In this document: positions 11,190-23,214 of the stretch, piece by piece
Layout: every line of letters starts with the position of its first letter
How positions within the stretch are numbered: the first letter of the stretch is position 1
Source of the DNA: Vespula vulgaris
Taxonomy: Eukaryota; Arthropoda; Insecta; Hymenoptera; Vespidae
Direction of reading: 5' to 3'
Assembly: GCF_905475345.1 (NCBI RefSeq)
Contig: NC_066603.1
Span: forward strand, 1,987,501-2,051,500
Length of the DNA stretch: 64,000 nt
The notes under the pieces: model-generated
Told to the model about the DNA's origin: nothing
The model's input: only the letters and a program-made list of their open reading frames with translations
Databases searched by the model: none
Translations under genes and position numbers: made by a program

Positions 11190-13026
11190 TTATTGGATCG
11201 ATAAAAGTACCATGAAGTACGAGGTAGAAGTTTGCATAATCTTAAAAAAATTTTGAGATATGAGTACATATTTTGAATTTGTTACAAAACTCATATGAAT
11301 ATATACGTTCGTAATTTTTAATTTAGTTTACCGTTGAAAAACCATCCAGACAGTAGATAAATATTTTTCCAGCAGTTAACTGAGAAGGTTTAAAGCTCCT
11401 TCTCATTATCAATATCAGTAATTTACGTATTTCTATAGGCGCCTCATACCAAAGGCCACTATAACTGAACATATAAAAATTAATTATTAACATATATTTT
11501 TATTTATAATCTATGTATATCCATAGAATATTAAGTAATGAATTAACTGAATTGTTTCAGATTGTACATTCAGTCCGTTTACATATTACTCACGCTTTAA
11601 AATAAACGTCACTACTGTGGTCTATTATAGTTTGCCCTGATAAACTAGCAATAAATAAATGGATTAATTCGCCAATTACTAATGAAACATATTTCATCGT
11701 TTCTACTGATCGGCCATATAATATTTTTATCTGTAGTAATAAATGAAAATCTTTTTATGGAAAGAAAGGAAAAAAATATACGAATTATAATACACTTACT
11801 TGATAAAGACAGATGCTCATACAAATAATGTTCAAGCCACATTGCATCAGCAAAGAATACGAAAACAAAGATTCCATGCGTTTGACGAACCTTTGTTTGA
11901 AAAATTTCATATATGAATCGCGACAAAACTTGTCGCAATTAATTTATACAATTTCTTTCTTTTATAATACTAACTCTAAAGCTCTCTTGTGTCCTTTGAT
12001 AGATAGCGAGACATGTTTGTAACTTTCTTTCCTTTGAAGATCAGACAATCCATCCAGAGTCGTGTCGTTCTTTAAGAAGTGTTCCAAACGAAAACTACGG
12101 TTTGTAAAGACATATTGTAAATCGTTTGAATAGAAAAACTTAAGAGAGTGGAACAAAAATTATCAACAATTTAATTCTCACCTTACGACTGCAAACGCAC
12201 CACTAACATGACAACAAAAAACCATCAGTTGAGTATCAATTGCAATTAAAATTGTTATAGTAATTGTTACGCAAACAACCATATGACAATAAATCAAATA
12301 AAAATGTTTTTCTTCATCAAGGAAGTACTCAGCGAGTACAGGTAATTCCATATGACGACTCTCGTTTAAAGGTATAATTACGTCCATTAAGGGTGGTATG
12401 AATGTCACCAATAGAAATAATGACATGGAAACGTATATGTATACTACAAAAAGAAATGACAGAAAATTTTTTTCCTTTTTTCAGTGTAAAAGAAGCACTT
12501 TATAATCCTACTTGTGTATCCTAAAGTATACATTCTTCCTGAATGAGCAAACTTCTTCATAATCTCGATCTCTTCCTTGGACTTCCACATATTCCAATCT
12601 ATTATCATATTATCCATAAGCAATTTAATCTACGAACGTAAGTAAAAATGGCGTCTTATTATAGTTAATCAGATATAGATCATTATCATAGACTTACATC
12701 CAGTACACAGAGATCAAAAAGATAATACTTTATAACGACATTAAACGATGTAACCCAAATAGGTATAATTTCTTTTATGATATCAAGGTTTCCGTTAGAA
12801 GTGTACATTTTAAGAAGCTATAATGAATAAAGTAAATGAGTATAATCTCTTTTTAAGATTAAAGATTACTAGAAGAATCAACAGTTACCTGTGTTATGTT
12901 GAACGATAGCATAGGAATATTTATAAGACAAACACGATGTAAACGTGATTTTTTATACGGCCACAAACCAAGGAAGGATAAGAGACGATAATTAAGTTTA
13001 TAGAAACGATCCTCGAAGATCTCCAT
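11190..13026 (-). CDS. Odorant receptor OR-A, nine coding exons, 389 aa
   Basis: Insect 7-transmembrane odorant receptor (7tm_6 family): a ligand-gated channel subunit in olfactory neuron dendrites that works with Orco. Exons: 12889-13026, 12698-12817, 12512-12629, 12182-12443, 11975-12094, 11800-11890, 11594-11730, 11332-11464, 11190-11240. Landmarks are MEIFEDRFYKLNYRLLSFLG at the start, PLNESRHMELP in exon 4, GLWYEAP in exon 8 and TSTSYFMVLLSIQ at the C-terminus, the typical OR tail. The start at MEIF is chosen because it is conserved in the array and because a more upstream Met overlaps the promoter-like box. Oddity: the codon spanning exons 4 and 5 is Ser here (AG|T), but Gly in all ten other members. 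Confidence 0.93.
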
Positions 13027-13092
13027 ATCGTTAAGAGAACGTAAGACAGACTGAATGACATTTTCTAACGAGTTAGAGGGAAGTTTCTCCCT

Positions 13093-13105
13093 CATAAAAT
13101 ATTCA
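13093..13105 (-). promoter_or_regulatory. Promoter-like box of OR-A
   Basis: Reverse-strand TGAATATTTTATG, about 70 bases above the OR-A start codon. The same box recurs upstream of every OR in the array, with a TATA-like core. Confidence 0.55.
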
Positions 13106-14180
13106 AGAAGACTTCAATCAAGAGTATGACAGTCTTTACGAGAAATAGATTTTTCCTACAGTTGTTATTATCACGAATATAAGATAATAACTACTGTGCA
13201 ATAGAATCTTTTATGTCATATACATCAGTCTAGTCGTACGAAAGAAGAATGATTGATTTTTAATTATAAGTTGAGACCCTTGGATTTTCACGATGAAGGA
13301 GTATCTTTCGTAGGAGAAATCAAACTTAGGTACAAGTATAACAAACGTATGACACGTAGTAATATTTTACCATCAGTTTATCTACTTCTGACATACTGTG
13401 TGATACATACTTATTTCAAATAGCGTATAGTATCTTTTTACATTACTTGAAAAAATATTTTCTATCCAGAGGGAAAGTTATTATAAATACAATTACAAGT
13501 TTATTTTCTTCGAACATTGCAAGTGATCTTCAGATTTTTACATCTACGTTTTTCGTTTCATTCATTCGGTATATTTCAATGAACGAACTAGTGATAGGAA
13601 AGAAAAGTGATCATCCATGTTTTAACTATTTTAAATACGATTTATTAGCATTGTAAATAATTAATTCAGCAGGAAAACAACATGAAATTTGAGGTAGATA
13701 TTTGAATAATCGTTAATTTTTGCCCGTCAAGATTTAATCAAGCATAATCCCTATAAAATATATATTATATATTAGAATCTATATCATATACATATCTCAA
13801 CATTTTTCCTTTTTTTTTTTTTAAGAATATATTGCCATTAATTAATGTCTAATTATTAAATAGTAAGATTATAAAATGTCACATTTTTAAAGAACATCAC
13901 GGATCATATTTTTTTTACAAAGTAGAAGTTAGTGGTTTTTCGATTAAATATGCATAGATAAATTGAAATTTATCGAAATACAATATATTTACATTTAAGA
14001 TTACGGCTACTTTTGAATTGAAAAAGATGCGATTGAATTATATATCTGCTTAGAATCACAGTAGAAAGAACTGTAATATAAACATAAAAATTGATCATTT
14101 GAATTGACAATTGACATTAGAATAACTTGAAATTGCTCGTATATTTAAACAATATATAACTTACAAATATCAATGGTTAA
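13106..14180 (-). other. OR-A/OR-B spacer
   Basis: The right part (13260-13660) is an upstream block shared with OR-B to OR-E. The remainder is a decayed tetraspanin-side copy. No intact gene. Confidence 0.6.
13741..14160 (-). pseudogene. Decayed copy of the tetraspanin 5' region (relic 1)
   Basis: The stretch around 13835-13930 and 14025-14160 aligns by eye with 10395-10490 and 10610-10690/11110-11165, including taagaatatattgccat and cttgaaattgctcgtatat. The exon-1 part (13741-13800) survives only as weak similarity. It has no reading frame and lies where a tandem OR duplication would place it. Confidence 0.55.
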
Positions 14181-16039
14181 TTATTGGACCGATAAAAGTA
14201 CCATGAAATATGAGGCAGAAGTTTTCAGGATCTTAAAGAAATTTTGAGATCAGTTATCGAAATCATATGAATGTGTAATCTGTAATTCTAATCTTCATAT
14301 GAATCTGTAATTTCTAATTTAGATTACCATTGAAAAACCATCCAGACAGTAGATGAATATTTTTCCAGCTGTTAATTGAGAAGGTTTAAAGCTCCTTCTC
14401 ATTATCAATATCAGTAATTTACGTACTTCTATGGGCGCCTCGTACCAAAGACCACTATAACTGAACATATAAAAAATTATTTATTAATATATATTTTTAT
14501 TTATAATGTATGTATATCGATAGAATATTAAGTAATGAATTAATTGAATTGTTTCAGATTGTTCATTCAGTTCGTTTACATGTTACTCACGCTTTGATAT
14601 AAACGTCACTACTGTGATCTATTATAGTTTGCCCGGACAAACTGGCAATAAATAAGTGGAATAACTCGCAAAGAACGAATGCAATAAATTTAATTATTTG
14701 TATGGATTCGCCATACAACACTGCTATCTGCAATAAAAAATGATATTCTTTTTATAGAGACAAAAAAAAAATATAAAAGAAGAGTATATATAAATTATTA
14801 TCGACACTTACTTGATACAGGCAAATACTCATACAAATAACGTTCAAGCCACATTGTACCAGCAAAGAATACGAAAACAAAGATTCCATGCGTTTGACGA
14901 ACCTTCGTTTGAAAAATTTCATTTATTAATCGCGACAGAACTTGTCGCAATTAATTTATACAATTTCTTTCTTTCGTAATACTAACTCTAAAGCTCTTTT
15001 GTGTCCTTTGATAGATAACGAAACATGTTTGTAACATTCTTTCCTTTGTAGATCAGATAATCCATCCAAAGTCGCATGCTCTTTCAAGAAATGTTCCAAA
15101 CGAAATCTATAATTTATGAAAGTTTATTGCAAATTGCGCGAGTAAGAAAACTCGAGGAAGTAGAACAAAAATTATTAACAATTTAATTCTCACCCTATGA
15201 CTGCAAATGTACCACTAACGTGACAACAAAAGACCATAAGTTGGGTATCAGTTGCAATTAAGACTGTTATACTAATCATTATTGTAACAGCCATGTAACA
15301 ATAAATCAAATAGAAATGTTTCTCTTCGTCAACGAAGTATTCCCCGTGGGTAGGTAATTCCATATGGCGACTCTCGTTTAAAGGTATAATTACATCCATT
15401 AAGGGTGGTATAAATGTCACCAATAGAAGTAATATTACGAAAACGTATATATATACTAGAAAAAAAATTAACAGAAAGTTCTGTTTTTTTTCTCTTTTTT
15501 TTTTCAGAGTAAAAGAATCTGGATAGAATCCTACTTGTATATACTAAAGTAAATATTCTTCCTGAACGAGCAAACTTCTTCATAATCTCAATCTCTTCCT
15601 TGGACTTCCACATATTCCAATCTATTATCATATTATCCATAAGTAATTTAACCTACAAACGTAAGTAAAATGATGTTCCATTTCTAACGATATCTTGAAC
15701 ATTATTATAAACATACATCAAGTAAACTGAGATCAAAAAGATAATACTTCACAACGATAATTGTCGATGCAATCCAAACCGGTAGAATGTCTTTCATGAT
15801 ATTAAAATTTCCTTTACAAGTGTACAATTTAAGAAGCTATAATGAATAAAATAAATAAGTGTAATCTCTTCTTAAGATATACTAGAAGAATCAAGAGATA
15901 CCTGTATTATGTTGAGCGATAGCATAGGAATATTTATAAGACAAACATGATATAAACCTGATTTTTTATACGGCCACAAACCGAGAAAGGATAAGAGACG
16001 ATAATTAAGTTTATAGAAACGATCCACGAGAATTTCCAT
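14181..16039 (-). CDS. Odorant receptor OR-B, nine coding exons, 389 aa
   Basis: Same family and exon pattern as its neighbours, with every junction in frame. Exons: 15902-16039, 15717-15836, 15535-15652, 15194-15455, 14987-15106, 14812-14902, 14591-14727, 14328-14460, 14181-14231. The N-terminus is MEILVDRFYKLNYRLLSFLG, exon 4 has NESRHMELPTHGEYF and the tail is SASYFMVLLSVQ. There is no ATG at the promoter-like box in this copy, which supports the shorter start used for the A-E group. Exon 7 differs most from the sister genes (AVLYGESIQIIKFIAFVL). No stop or frameshift was found. Confidence 0.93.
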
Positions 16040-16105
16040 ACCGTTAAGAGAACGTAAGACAGACTGAATAATATTTTCTATGAAGTTAGAAGAAAGATAT
16101 GCTTG

Positions 16106-16118
16106 TATAAAATATTCA
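16106..16118 (-). promoter_or_regulatory. Promoter-like box of OR-B
   Basis: Reverse-strand TGAATATTTTATA, roughly 70-80 bases above the OR-B start codon. Confidence 0.55.
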
Positions 16119-17602
16119 GAAAGACATCAATCAAGAATATGACAGGTATTGCGAGAAGTAGATTTTTCTTACAGCTGCTATTATTACGAACGCAAGATAA
16201 TAACTAGTGTTCAATAGAATTCTTTTATGTCGTATACATCAATCTAGCCGTACGAAAGAAAAATGAACGATTTTTATTCATAAGTTAAAACCCTTGGTTT
16301 GTCATAATGTAAATGTATCTTTCGTAGGAGAAAAAAAAGGTGAAAGTATTACTTTGATAACAAACGTATGACACGTAGTAATATTTTACCATTAGTTTAT
16401 CTACTTCAGACATACTGTGATACATACTTATTTCAAACAGCATATAATATCTCTTTACATTACTCGAAAAAATACTTTTTATCCAGAGGGGGAGTTATTA
16501 CAAATACAATTACAAATTTATTTTCTTCGAACATCGCAAGTGATCTTCAGATTTTTACATCTACGTTTTTCGTTTAATTCATTCGATGTATTTCAATGAA
16601 CGAAGTGAAAAAAAATCTTGCCATTAACAAATGTTGATTATTTCAAATACCATTTATTGGTATTGTACATAACTAATGTAGCAGAACTATACTACGAAAT
16701 ATGAGGTAAATATTTGAATGATTGTTAATATTTTGACCGCCAAGATAAAACAATCATATATAATATCTGTAAAAAATATTTTATGTATTATAGTCTATAT
16801 TTTATATTTTTTTCGACATCTTGTGTTTTTTTTTTTTATGTGATGACTGTATAGTTTCGAATGATGAGAATATATAGTCATTAATTAATATCTTATTTAT
16901 TAATACATAGGATTACAAAATGTCACATTTTTAGGAAATACAATAGATCTTATTTTTTTGCAGATGAAAAATTATTTATGTCAGTGATTCCTTGTCTAAC
17001 TAGAGATGGGTAAAGTGAAACATATCGATGTAAAATAGATTTCAGTAGGAAATTTGAATTAATTTAACTTAAGGAAGATGCAATTAAAGTTTATGTTTGC
17101 TTACAATCAAAGTAGAAATAATTTTAATAATTAACAAAAATCAATCATTTGATATATATAATGTACATACTTGATTCTTTGGTAGTCGAATGATAGGCGT
17201 TCAGACGTATCGCTGATTGCTTAGATATCCAGTAATTTCCCTGAAAAGGCTAAAAAAGTAAATCCATTTATAAATTATTGATGAGTTAAATTGTCTTAAA
17301 AAAAATAACAAATCTTTTATTCGTTCAAATTTACAGATTATTTTTTTCCAATTATTTTCAAACTTCTTGTCAAAACATCAGAAGATACATCCTTGATTTT
17401 GTTTTTTCAATGATGGATTAAAAGAATTTTACAAAACATTTTTCTCACCAGTTTTATCACAAACTCCTAGATTATAGTTTGAAAAATAATCGAGCATGTT
17501 GCAAATTATGAATGTACGTGTAAATATCATGAATGGCAATTGAATAATTTGAAATGGCTTCTACGTTTAAATAACAAATAACTTACAAATATCAATGGTT
17601 AA
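16119..17602 (-). other. OR-B/OR-C spacer
   Basis: About 1.5 kb, the longest spacer of the A-E group. It contains the shared upstream block (about 16270-16600) and the most complete decayed copy of the tetraspanin-side spacer (16740-17580). No intact gene. Confidence 0.6.
16740..17580 (-). pseudogene. Decayed copy of the tetraspanin 5' region and OR/tetraspanin spacer (relic 2)
   Basis: Matches 10250-11165 over most of its length. Shared landmarks include tcagtgattccttgtctaa (16990 and 10521), the tgactgtatagttt segment next to the old start codon, and the region of the 99-codon frame (17333-17560), which has frame-breaking changes here. No functional exon remains. Confidence 0.75.
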
Positions 17603-19412
17603 TTATTGGACCGATAAAAGTACCATGAAGTATGAGGTAGAAGTTTGCACGATCTTGAAGTAATTTTGAGTTCAATTAGAAAAATTAAATGGATGTATAC
17701 ATCTATAAATACTGATTTAACTTACCGTTGCAAAACCATCCAGACAGTAGATAAATATGTCTCCAGCGGTTAATCGAGAAGGTTCAAGGCTTCTCCTCAT
17801 TATCAATATCAATAATTTACGTACTTCTATAGGTGCCTCGTACCAAAGGCCACTATAACTAAACATATAAAAAATTATTTATTAATATATATTTTTATTT
17901 ATAATGTATGTATATCGATAGAATATTAAGTAATGAATTAACCGAATTGTTTCAGATTGTTCATTCAGTCCATTTACATGTTACTCACGCTTTAAAATAA
18001 ACGTCACTACTGTGATCTATTATAGTTTGTCCTGATAAACTGGTAACAAATAAATGGATTAACTCGCCAATGAAAAATGCAATGAATTTAATTGTTTCTA
18101 CCGAGTTGTCATACAACTTTATTATCTGTGATAAAAAATGAAATTCTTATATGTTTCGTTTATTGTGACAAAAAGAAACATATTAATTAAGAATATATAT
18201 TGATTATAATCGACACTTACTTGATACAGACAAATACTCATACAAACAATGTTCAAACCACATTGCATTAGCAAAGAATACGAAAACAAAGATTCCATGC
18301 GTTTGACGAATCTGCATTTAAAAAATACCATTGGTTAATCACAACGAAACTTGTCGAAACTAATACTTACATTATTATAATACTAACTCTAAAGCTCTTT
18401 TGTGTCCATTAATAGATAGTGAAACGTGTTTGTAACATTCCCTTCTTTGCAGTTCAGACAATTCGTCCAGAGTTATGTCATTTCTCAAAAAGTGTTCCAA
18501 ACGAAACCTGCGATTTATAAATATTTATTGCAAATCGTTTAAGTAGAAAAAATCAAGAATGCAGAACAAAAATGATCAACAAAGTTAATTCTCACCCTAC
18601 GACCGCAAATGCACCACTAACATGACAACAAAAGACCATTAGTTGAGTATCAGTTGCAATTAAAATTGTTATACTAATTGTTATTGTAACAGCCATGTGA
18701 CAATAAATCAAATAAAAATGTTTCTCTTCGTCAAGGAAGTACTCGCCGAGAACAGGTAATTCCATATGACGACTCTCGTTTAAAGGTATAATTATATCCA
18801 TTAAGGGTGGTATAAATGTCACCAATAGAAATAATGACATGAAAATGTATATGTATACTAGAAAAAGAAATGACAGAAGATTTTGTTTTGTAAAAGGAGC
18901 CAATTTAGAATCATACTTGTATATCCTAAAGTATACAATCTTCCCAAACGAGCGAACTTCTTCATAATCTCAATCTCTTCCTTGGACTTCAACATACTCC
19001 AATCCATCATCATATTATCCATAAGCAATTTAATCTACAAACGTAAATATAAATGACGTTTGATATTTAACGGAATGTAGATCATTATAATGAACATACA
19101 TCAAGTATACTGAGATCAAAAGTATAATATTTAATGACGACATTTAATGATGTAACCCAAACAGGTATAACTTCTTTCATAATATCGAAATTTCCTTCAG
19201 AAGTACACAGTTTAAGTACCTATAATCAATATATTAATTAAAATTATTCTTTTGTGATTTATTAGAAGAGTTACCTGTGTCATGTTGATCGATAAAATTA
19301 CTACATTTATGAGACAAACACGACTTAAACGAGATTTTTTGTATGGCCATAAACCAAGGAAGGATAGAAGACGATAATTGAGTTTATAGAAACGCTTCTC
19401 GAAAATCTCCAT
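17603..19412 (-). CDS. Odorant receptor OR-C, nine coding exons, 389 aa
   Basis: Exons: 19275-19412, 19100-19219, 18917-19034, 18596-18857, 18388-18507, 18221-18311, 17989-18125, 17726-17858, 17603-17653; all are in frame. It starts MEIFEKRFYKLNYRLLSFLG. Exon 3 has NMMMDWSMLKSKEEIEIM where the sisters have a W in place of the L. Exon 8 ends LEPSRLTAGDIFIYCLDGF, with Asp replacing the Lys found in the other A-E members. The tail is TSTSYFMVLLSVQ. It belongs to the A-E group by the SRHMELP and SGQTIIDHSSDVY motifs. Confidence 0.93.
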
Positions 19413-19501
19413 ACCGTTAAGAGAACGTTAGACAGGGTGAATGATATTTGTTGGGAAATCAAAGGGAAGTAGCCTTCGTGTACATTGGTTGGTAATATTC
19501 T

Positions 19502-19514
19502 TATAAAATATTCA
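19502..19514 (-). promoter_or_regulatory. Promoter-like box of OR-C
   Basis: Reverse-strand TGAATATTTTATA, about 90 bases above the start codon. Confidence 0.55.
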
Positions 19515-20380
19515 GGAAGACCAGTCAAGAATATAACGGGCGCGTTATGTCAAGTTGATTTCTCTTGTAACTGTTATTATTACAAAGGTAAGATAATTAC
19601 TAGTGTTTTATGGAATTCTGTCACGCCATATAGTCGTACGAAGGGAGAATGAACGAGTTTTAATTATAAATTCAAACCCTTGGATAGTAATGTCAAACCC
19701 TTGAAGTATCTTTTAGTAAGAAAAGTCAAAGTTACGTGAGAATATTAGTTTGATAACAAACGTATGACACGTAGTAATCTTACCATCAGCTTATCTACTT
19801 CAAACATAGTGTAGATTTCATACTTCTAACAAATCATAATGGCTTTGTATTACTTGGAAAAATATTGCTCACTCGGAAGAAGATTCATATGATCACAATT
19901 TTATTTTCTTCGAAGATTGTAGTTGGTCTTCAGATATTTACATCTACGCTTTTCGATTCGGTCTATTTCAATGAATGAAGTATTGAAGAGAATAGTGCGA
20001 TCATTAATCAAGTCTTGATTATTTAAAATACGATTTCTTAATGTTCCAAGGACAACGCCATAATGATTGAGGTAGATATTTAAACGATCTTTAATATTTT
20101 ACATCCGAAAATAATAGAATCAAGCGTATTTTTTATAATATACATGTTATATATTAAAGTCCATATTCTATATATTTTTTGGTGACCTTATATATTCATT
20201 AAGTGATGTTATGAATACTGTTTTTTGGTAGACATCTTTTGTTACATGATCGTATAGATTTAAATTAATAAAGATACATTACCAACAATTACTATTTTAG
20301 ACATTCTGTCAGAATTTATAATATAATTGAAATTGCACCTATATTTAAACAACTAACAATTTACAAATGTCAATGCTTGA
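19515..20380 (-). other. OR-C/OR-D spacer
   Basis: Contains the A-E upstream block (about 19650-19990) and tetraspanin relic 3. Nothing intact. Confidence 0.6.
20105..20330 (-). pseudogene. Relic of tetraspanin exon 1 (relic 3)
   Basis: Aligns with the exon at 10197-10379. A 20-base run, attaaagtccatattctata, is shared with 10243-10262, and further similarity follows through gtgatgtt and gttttttg. Numerous gaps and substitutions destroy the frame. There is no copy of exons 2-6. Confidence 0.75.
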
Positions 20381-22210
20381 TTATTGAACCGATGAAAGTA
20401 CCATGAAGTATGAGGTAGAAGTTCGTAGGATCTTAAAGAAATTTTGAGATCGGTTAGTAAAATCAAATGAATCTATAAATCTGTAATTTCTTATTTATCT
20501 TACAGTTGAAAAACCATCCAGACAGTAGATATATATTTTTCCGGCTGACACACGAGCAGGTTCAAGACTCCTTTTCATAATCACTATCAATAATTTTCGT
20601 ACTTCTATAGGTGCTTCATACCAGAGGCCGCTATAACTACACATATAAAAAATTAATTATTATCACATATTTTCATCTGTAATGTATGTATATCTATAGA
20701 ATATTCAGTAATGGTTTAATTAAATTGTTTCAGATCGTTCGCTGTCCATTTACATATTACTTACGCTTTAAAATAAACTTCGCTGCTGGAATCTATTACA
20801 TTTTGTCCGGCCAAACTGGCAAATAGTAAATGGAGTAACTCGCCAACTACTAATGCAATATATTTAATTGCTTCTGATGATTGATCATACAATATATTTA
20901 TCTGTAATAATAAATGGAATACTTTTTATGGAAAGAAAGGAAATTATAGAATAAGAAAATGTACGATTTATAATCGACACTTACTTGATAAAGACAGAAG
21001 CTCATACAAAGAACGTTCAAACCACATTGTATCAGCAAAGAATACGAAAACAAAGATTCCATACGTTTGACGAACCTTTATTTGAAAAATTTCATTCATT
21101 AATCGCGACAAAACTTGTTGCGATTAATATTTGAACAATTTATTTCTTTTATAATACTCACTCTAAAGCTCTCTTATGTCCTTCGATTGAAAGAGAAACA
21201 TGGTTGTAACATTCTTTTTTTTGAAAATCAGATAATCCATCCTGAATCATGTTGTCCTTCAGGAAGTTTTCCAAACGAAAACTATGTTGTAGAAATATTT
21301 ATCGCAAATCGCTTAAGTAGAAAAAGTCGAGATAGTAGAACAAAAATTATCAACAATTTAATTCTCACCCTACTACGGAAAATACACCACTAACGTGACA
21401 ACAGAAGACCATTAGTTGAGTATCAGTGGCAATGAAAGTTGTTATATTGATTATTATTGAAATGGTCATATGACAATAGATCAAATAGAAATGTTTTTCT
21501 TCGTCAAGGAAGTATTCGGCGGGAGTAGGTAATTTCATATGACGACTCTCGTTTAAAGGTATGATCACATCCATCAAGGGTGGTATGAATGTTACCAATA
21601 GAAATAATGACATGAAACTATATATGTATACTAGAAAAAGAAATGATAGAATATTTTCTTTCCTTTTTTCAGTGTAAAAAAAGCATTATATAATCTTACT
21701 TGCGTATCCTAAAGTATACATTTTTGCGGAATGGGCAAACTTCTTCATAATGTCAATCTCTTCCTTGGACTTCCACATATTCCAATCCATTATCATATTA
21801 TCCATAAGCAATTTAATCTACGAACGTGAGTTAAAACTAAATCTTTTTATAATTAAGGGGATATAGATCATTGTCATAAACTTACATCGAGTACACTGAA
21901 ATCAAATAGATAATACTTAATAATGACAATTGACGATGCAACCCAAACTGGTATAACTTCTTTCATGATATTAAAGTTTCCTTTAGAAGTATAGAGTTTA
22001 AGAATCTATAAAAAATAAAATAAATATGTTCAATCTCCTTTTAAAATATATCAGAAGAATATCAAAAGTTACTTGTGTTAAGTTGAACGATAGCATCGGT
22101 ATATTCATCAGGCAAACACGGATTAAACGAGATTTTTCATATGGCCACAAACCAAGGAAGCATAAGAGACGATAATTAATTTTATAGAAACGATTCTTGA
22201 AGATATCCAT
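20381..22210 (-). CDS. Odorant receptor OR-D, nine coding exons, 389 aa
   Basis: Exons: 22073-22210, 21886-22005, 21700-21817, 21369-21630, 21162-21281, 20985-21075, 20765-20901, 20504-20636, 20381-20431. It starts MDIFKNRFYKINYRLLCFLG and the tail is TSTSYFMVLSSVQ. Exon 4 has NESRHMKLPTPAEYF. It forms a very close pair with OR-E: exons 1-3 and their introns are almost identical, while exons 4-9 have diverged more. This suggests a partial conversion or a recombinant history. Frame intact throughout. Confidence 0.93.
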
Positions 22211-22276
22211 GTCGTTAAGAGAACGCAAAGGAGACTGAACGATATTCTCTAAGAAGTCAAAGGGTAGTTTCTCCCG

Positions 22277-22289
22277 CATAAAATATTCA
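22277..22289 (-). promoter_or_regulatory. Promoter-like box of OR-D
   Basis: Reverse-strand TGAATATTTTATG, about 70 bases above the start codon. Confidence 0.55.
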
Positions 22290-23214
22290 GGTAGACTTCA
22301 GTCAAGAATATGACAGACGTTACAAGAAGTAGACTTCTCCTAGAGCTGTTATTATCACGAATGCAAAATAATTGCTAGTGTACAATAGCATTCTATCACG
22401 TCATATCAATCTCAGAAGATGGAATGTACGTGTTTTAATTCTAAATTCAAACCCTTGGGTTGTCATAAAACAGAAATGTCTTTGATAGGAGCTTTGATAA
22501 CAAACGTATAACACGTATTAATATTTTACCATCGGTTTCTACTTTAGACGTATTGTGATATGTACATAGTTATGACAGTATGTAGTATCTTTACATTACT
22601 TTGAAAAATACTTCTTCGAAGTTGAAAGAGAGAGAAAAAGAAAAAGCTATTTACATGTTTTCTTCGAAATTGCAGTTCTTCTTCAGATATTTACATCGAT
22701 GGTTTTCGTTTCGATTTATTTTCATAAATGATGTGTTCAAGAGAATCAATATAATCGTCTAGGTCTTGATTACTTCAAATAAGATCTATTAATCAAAAAA
22801 TCGAGGACAACGTGATGATTGAGGTAGATATTTAAACAATCTTTAATATTTTACACCCCAAGCGTATTCTTTATAATATATATGTTATATATCAAAATCC
22901 ATATTCTATATATTTTTTGATGACCTTATATATTCATTAAATGATGATATGAATATTGTTCTTTGGTAGACATCTTTTATTATGTGATCGTAAAGTTTTA
23001 AATTAATAAGAATACATTACCAACAATTATTGTCTTAGGCATTCTGCAGTTTCCCTGAAAAGGCTTGGAAAGTAAATAAATTTAAAAATTAATTAATAAG
23101 AACTTGAAAAAAAATAACAAAATGAACACTTCTAACCGTCTGTCAGAATTTATAATATAATTGAAATTGCACCTATATTTAAATAACTAACAATTTATAA
23201 ATGTCAATGATTAA
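22290..23214 (-). other. OR-D/OR-E spacer
   Basis: Holds the A-E upstream block (about 22430-22740) and tetraspanin relic 4. A short purine run lies near 22625-22650. Confidence 0.6.
22855..23160 (-). pseudogene. Relic of tetraspanin exon 1 and upstream sequence (relic 4)
   Basis: Closely similar to relic 3 and, through it, to 10230-10400. The fragment cattctgcagtttccctgaaaag (its first 20 bases resemble the 10770 region) shows that part of the upstream spacer was also carried. No open frame. Confidence 0.7.

Noticed and set aside
13027..13095. Longer N-terminus for OR-A (and OR-D, OR-E) from an upstream Met (MREKLP...)
   Set aside because: That ATG overlaps the promoter-like box TATTTTATG, is missing in OR-B, OR-C and the H-K group, and the conserved protein start is MEIF/MDIF/MDTF.
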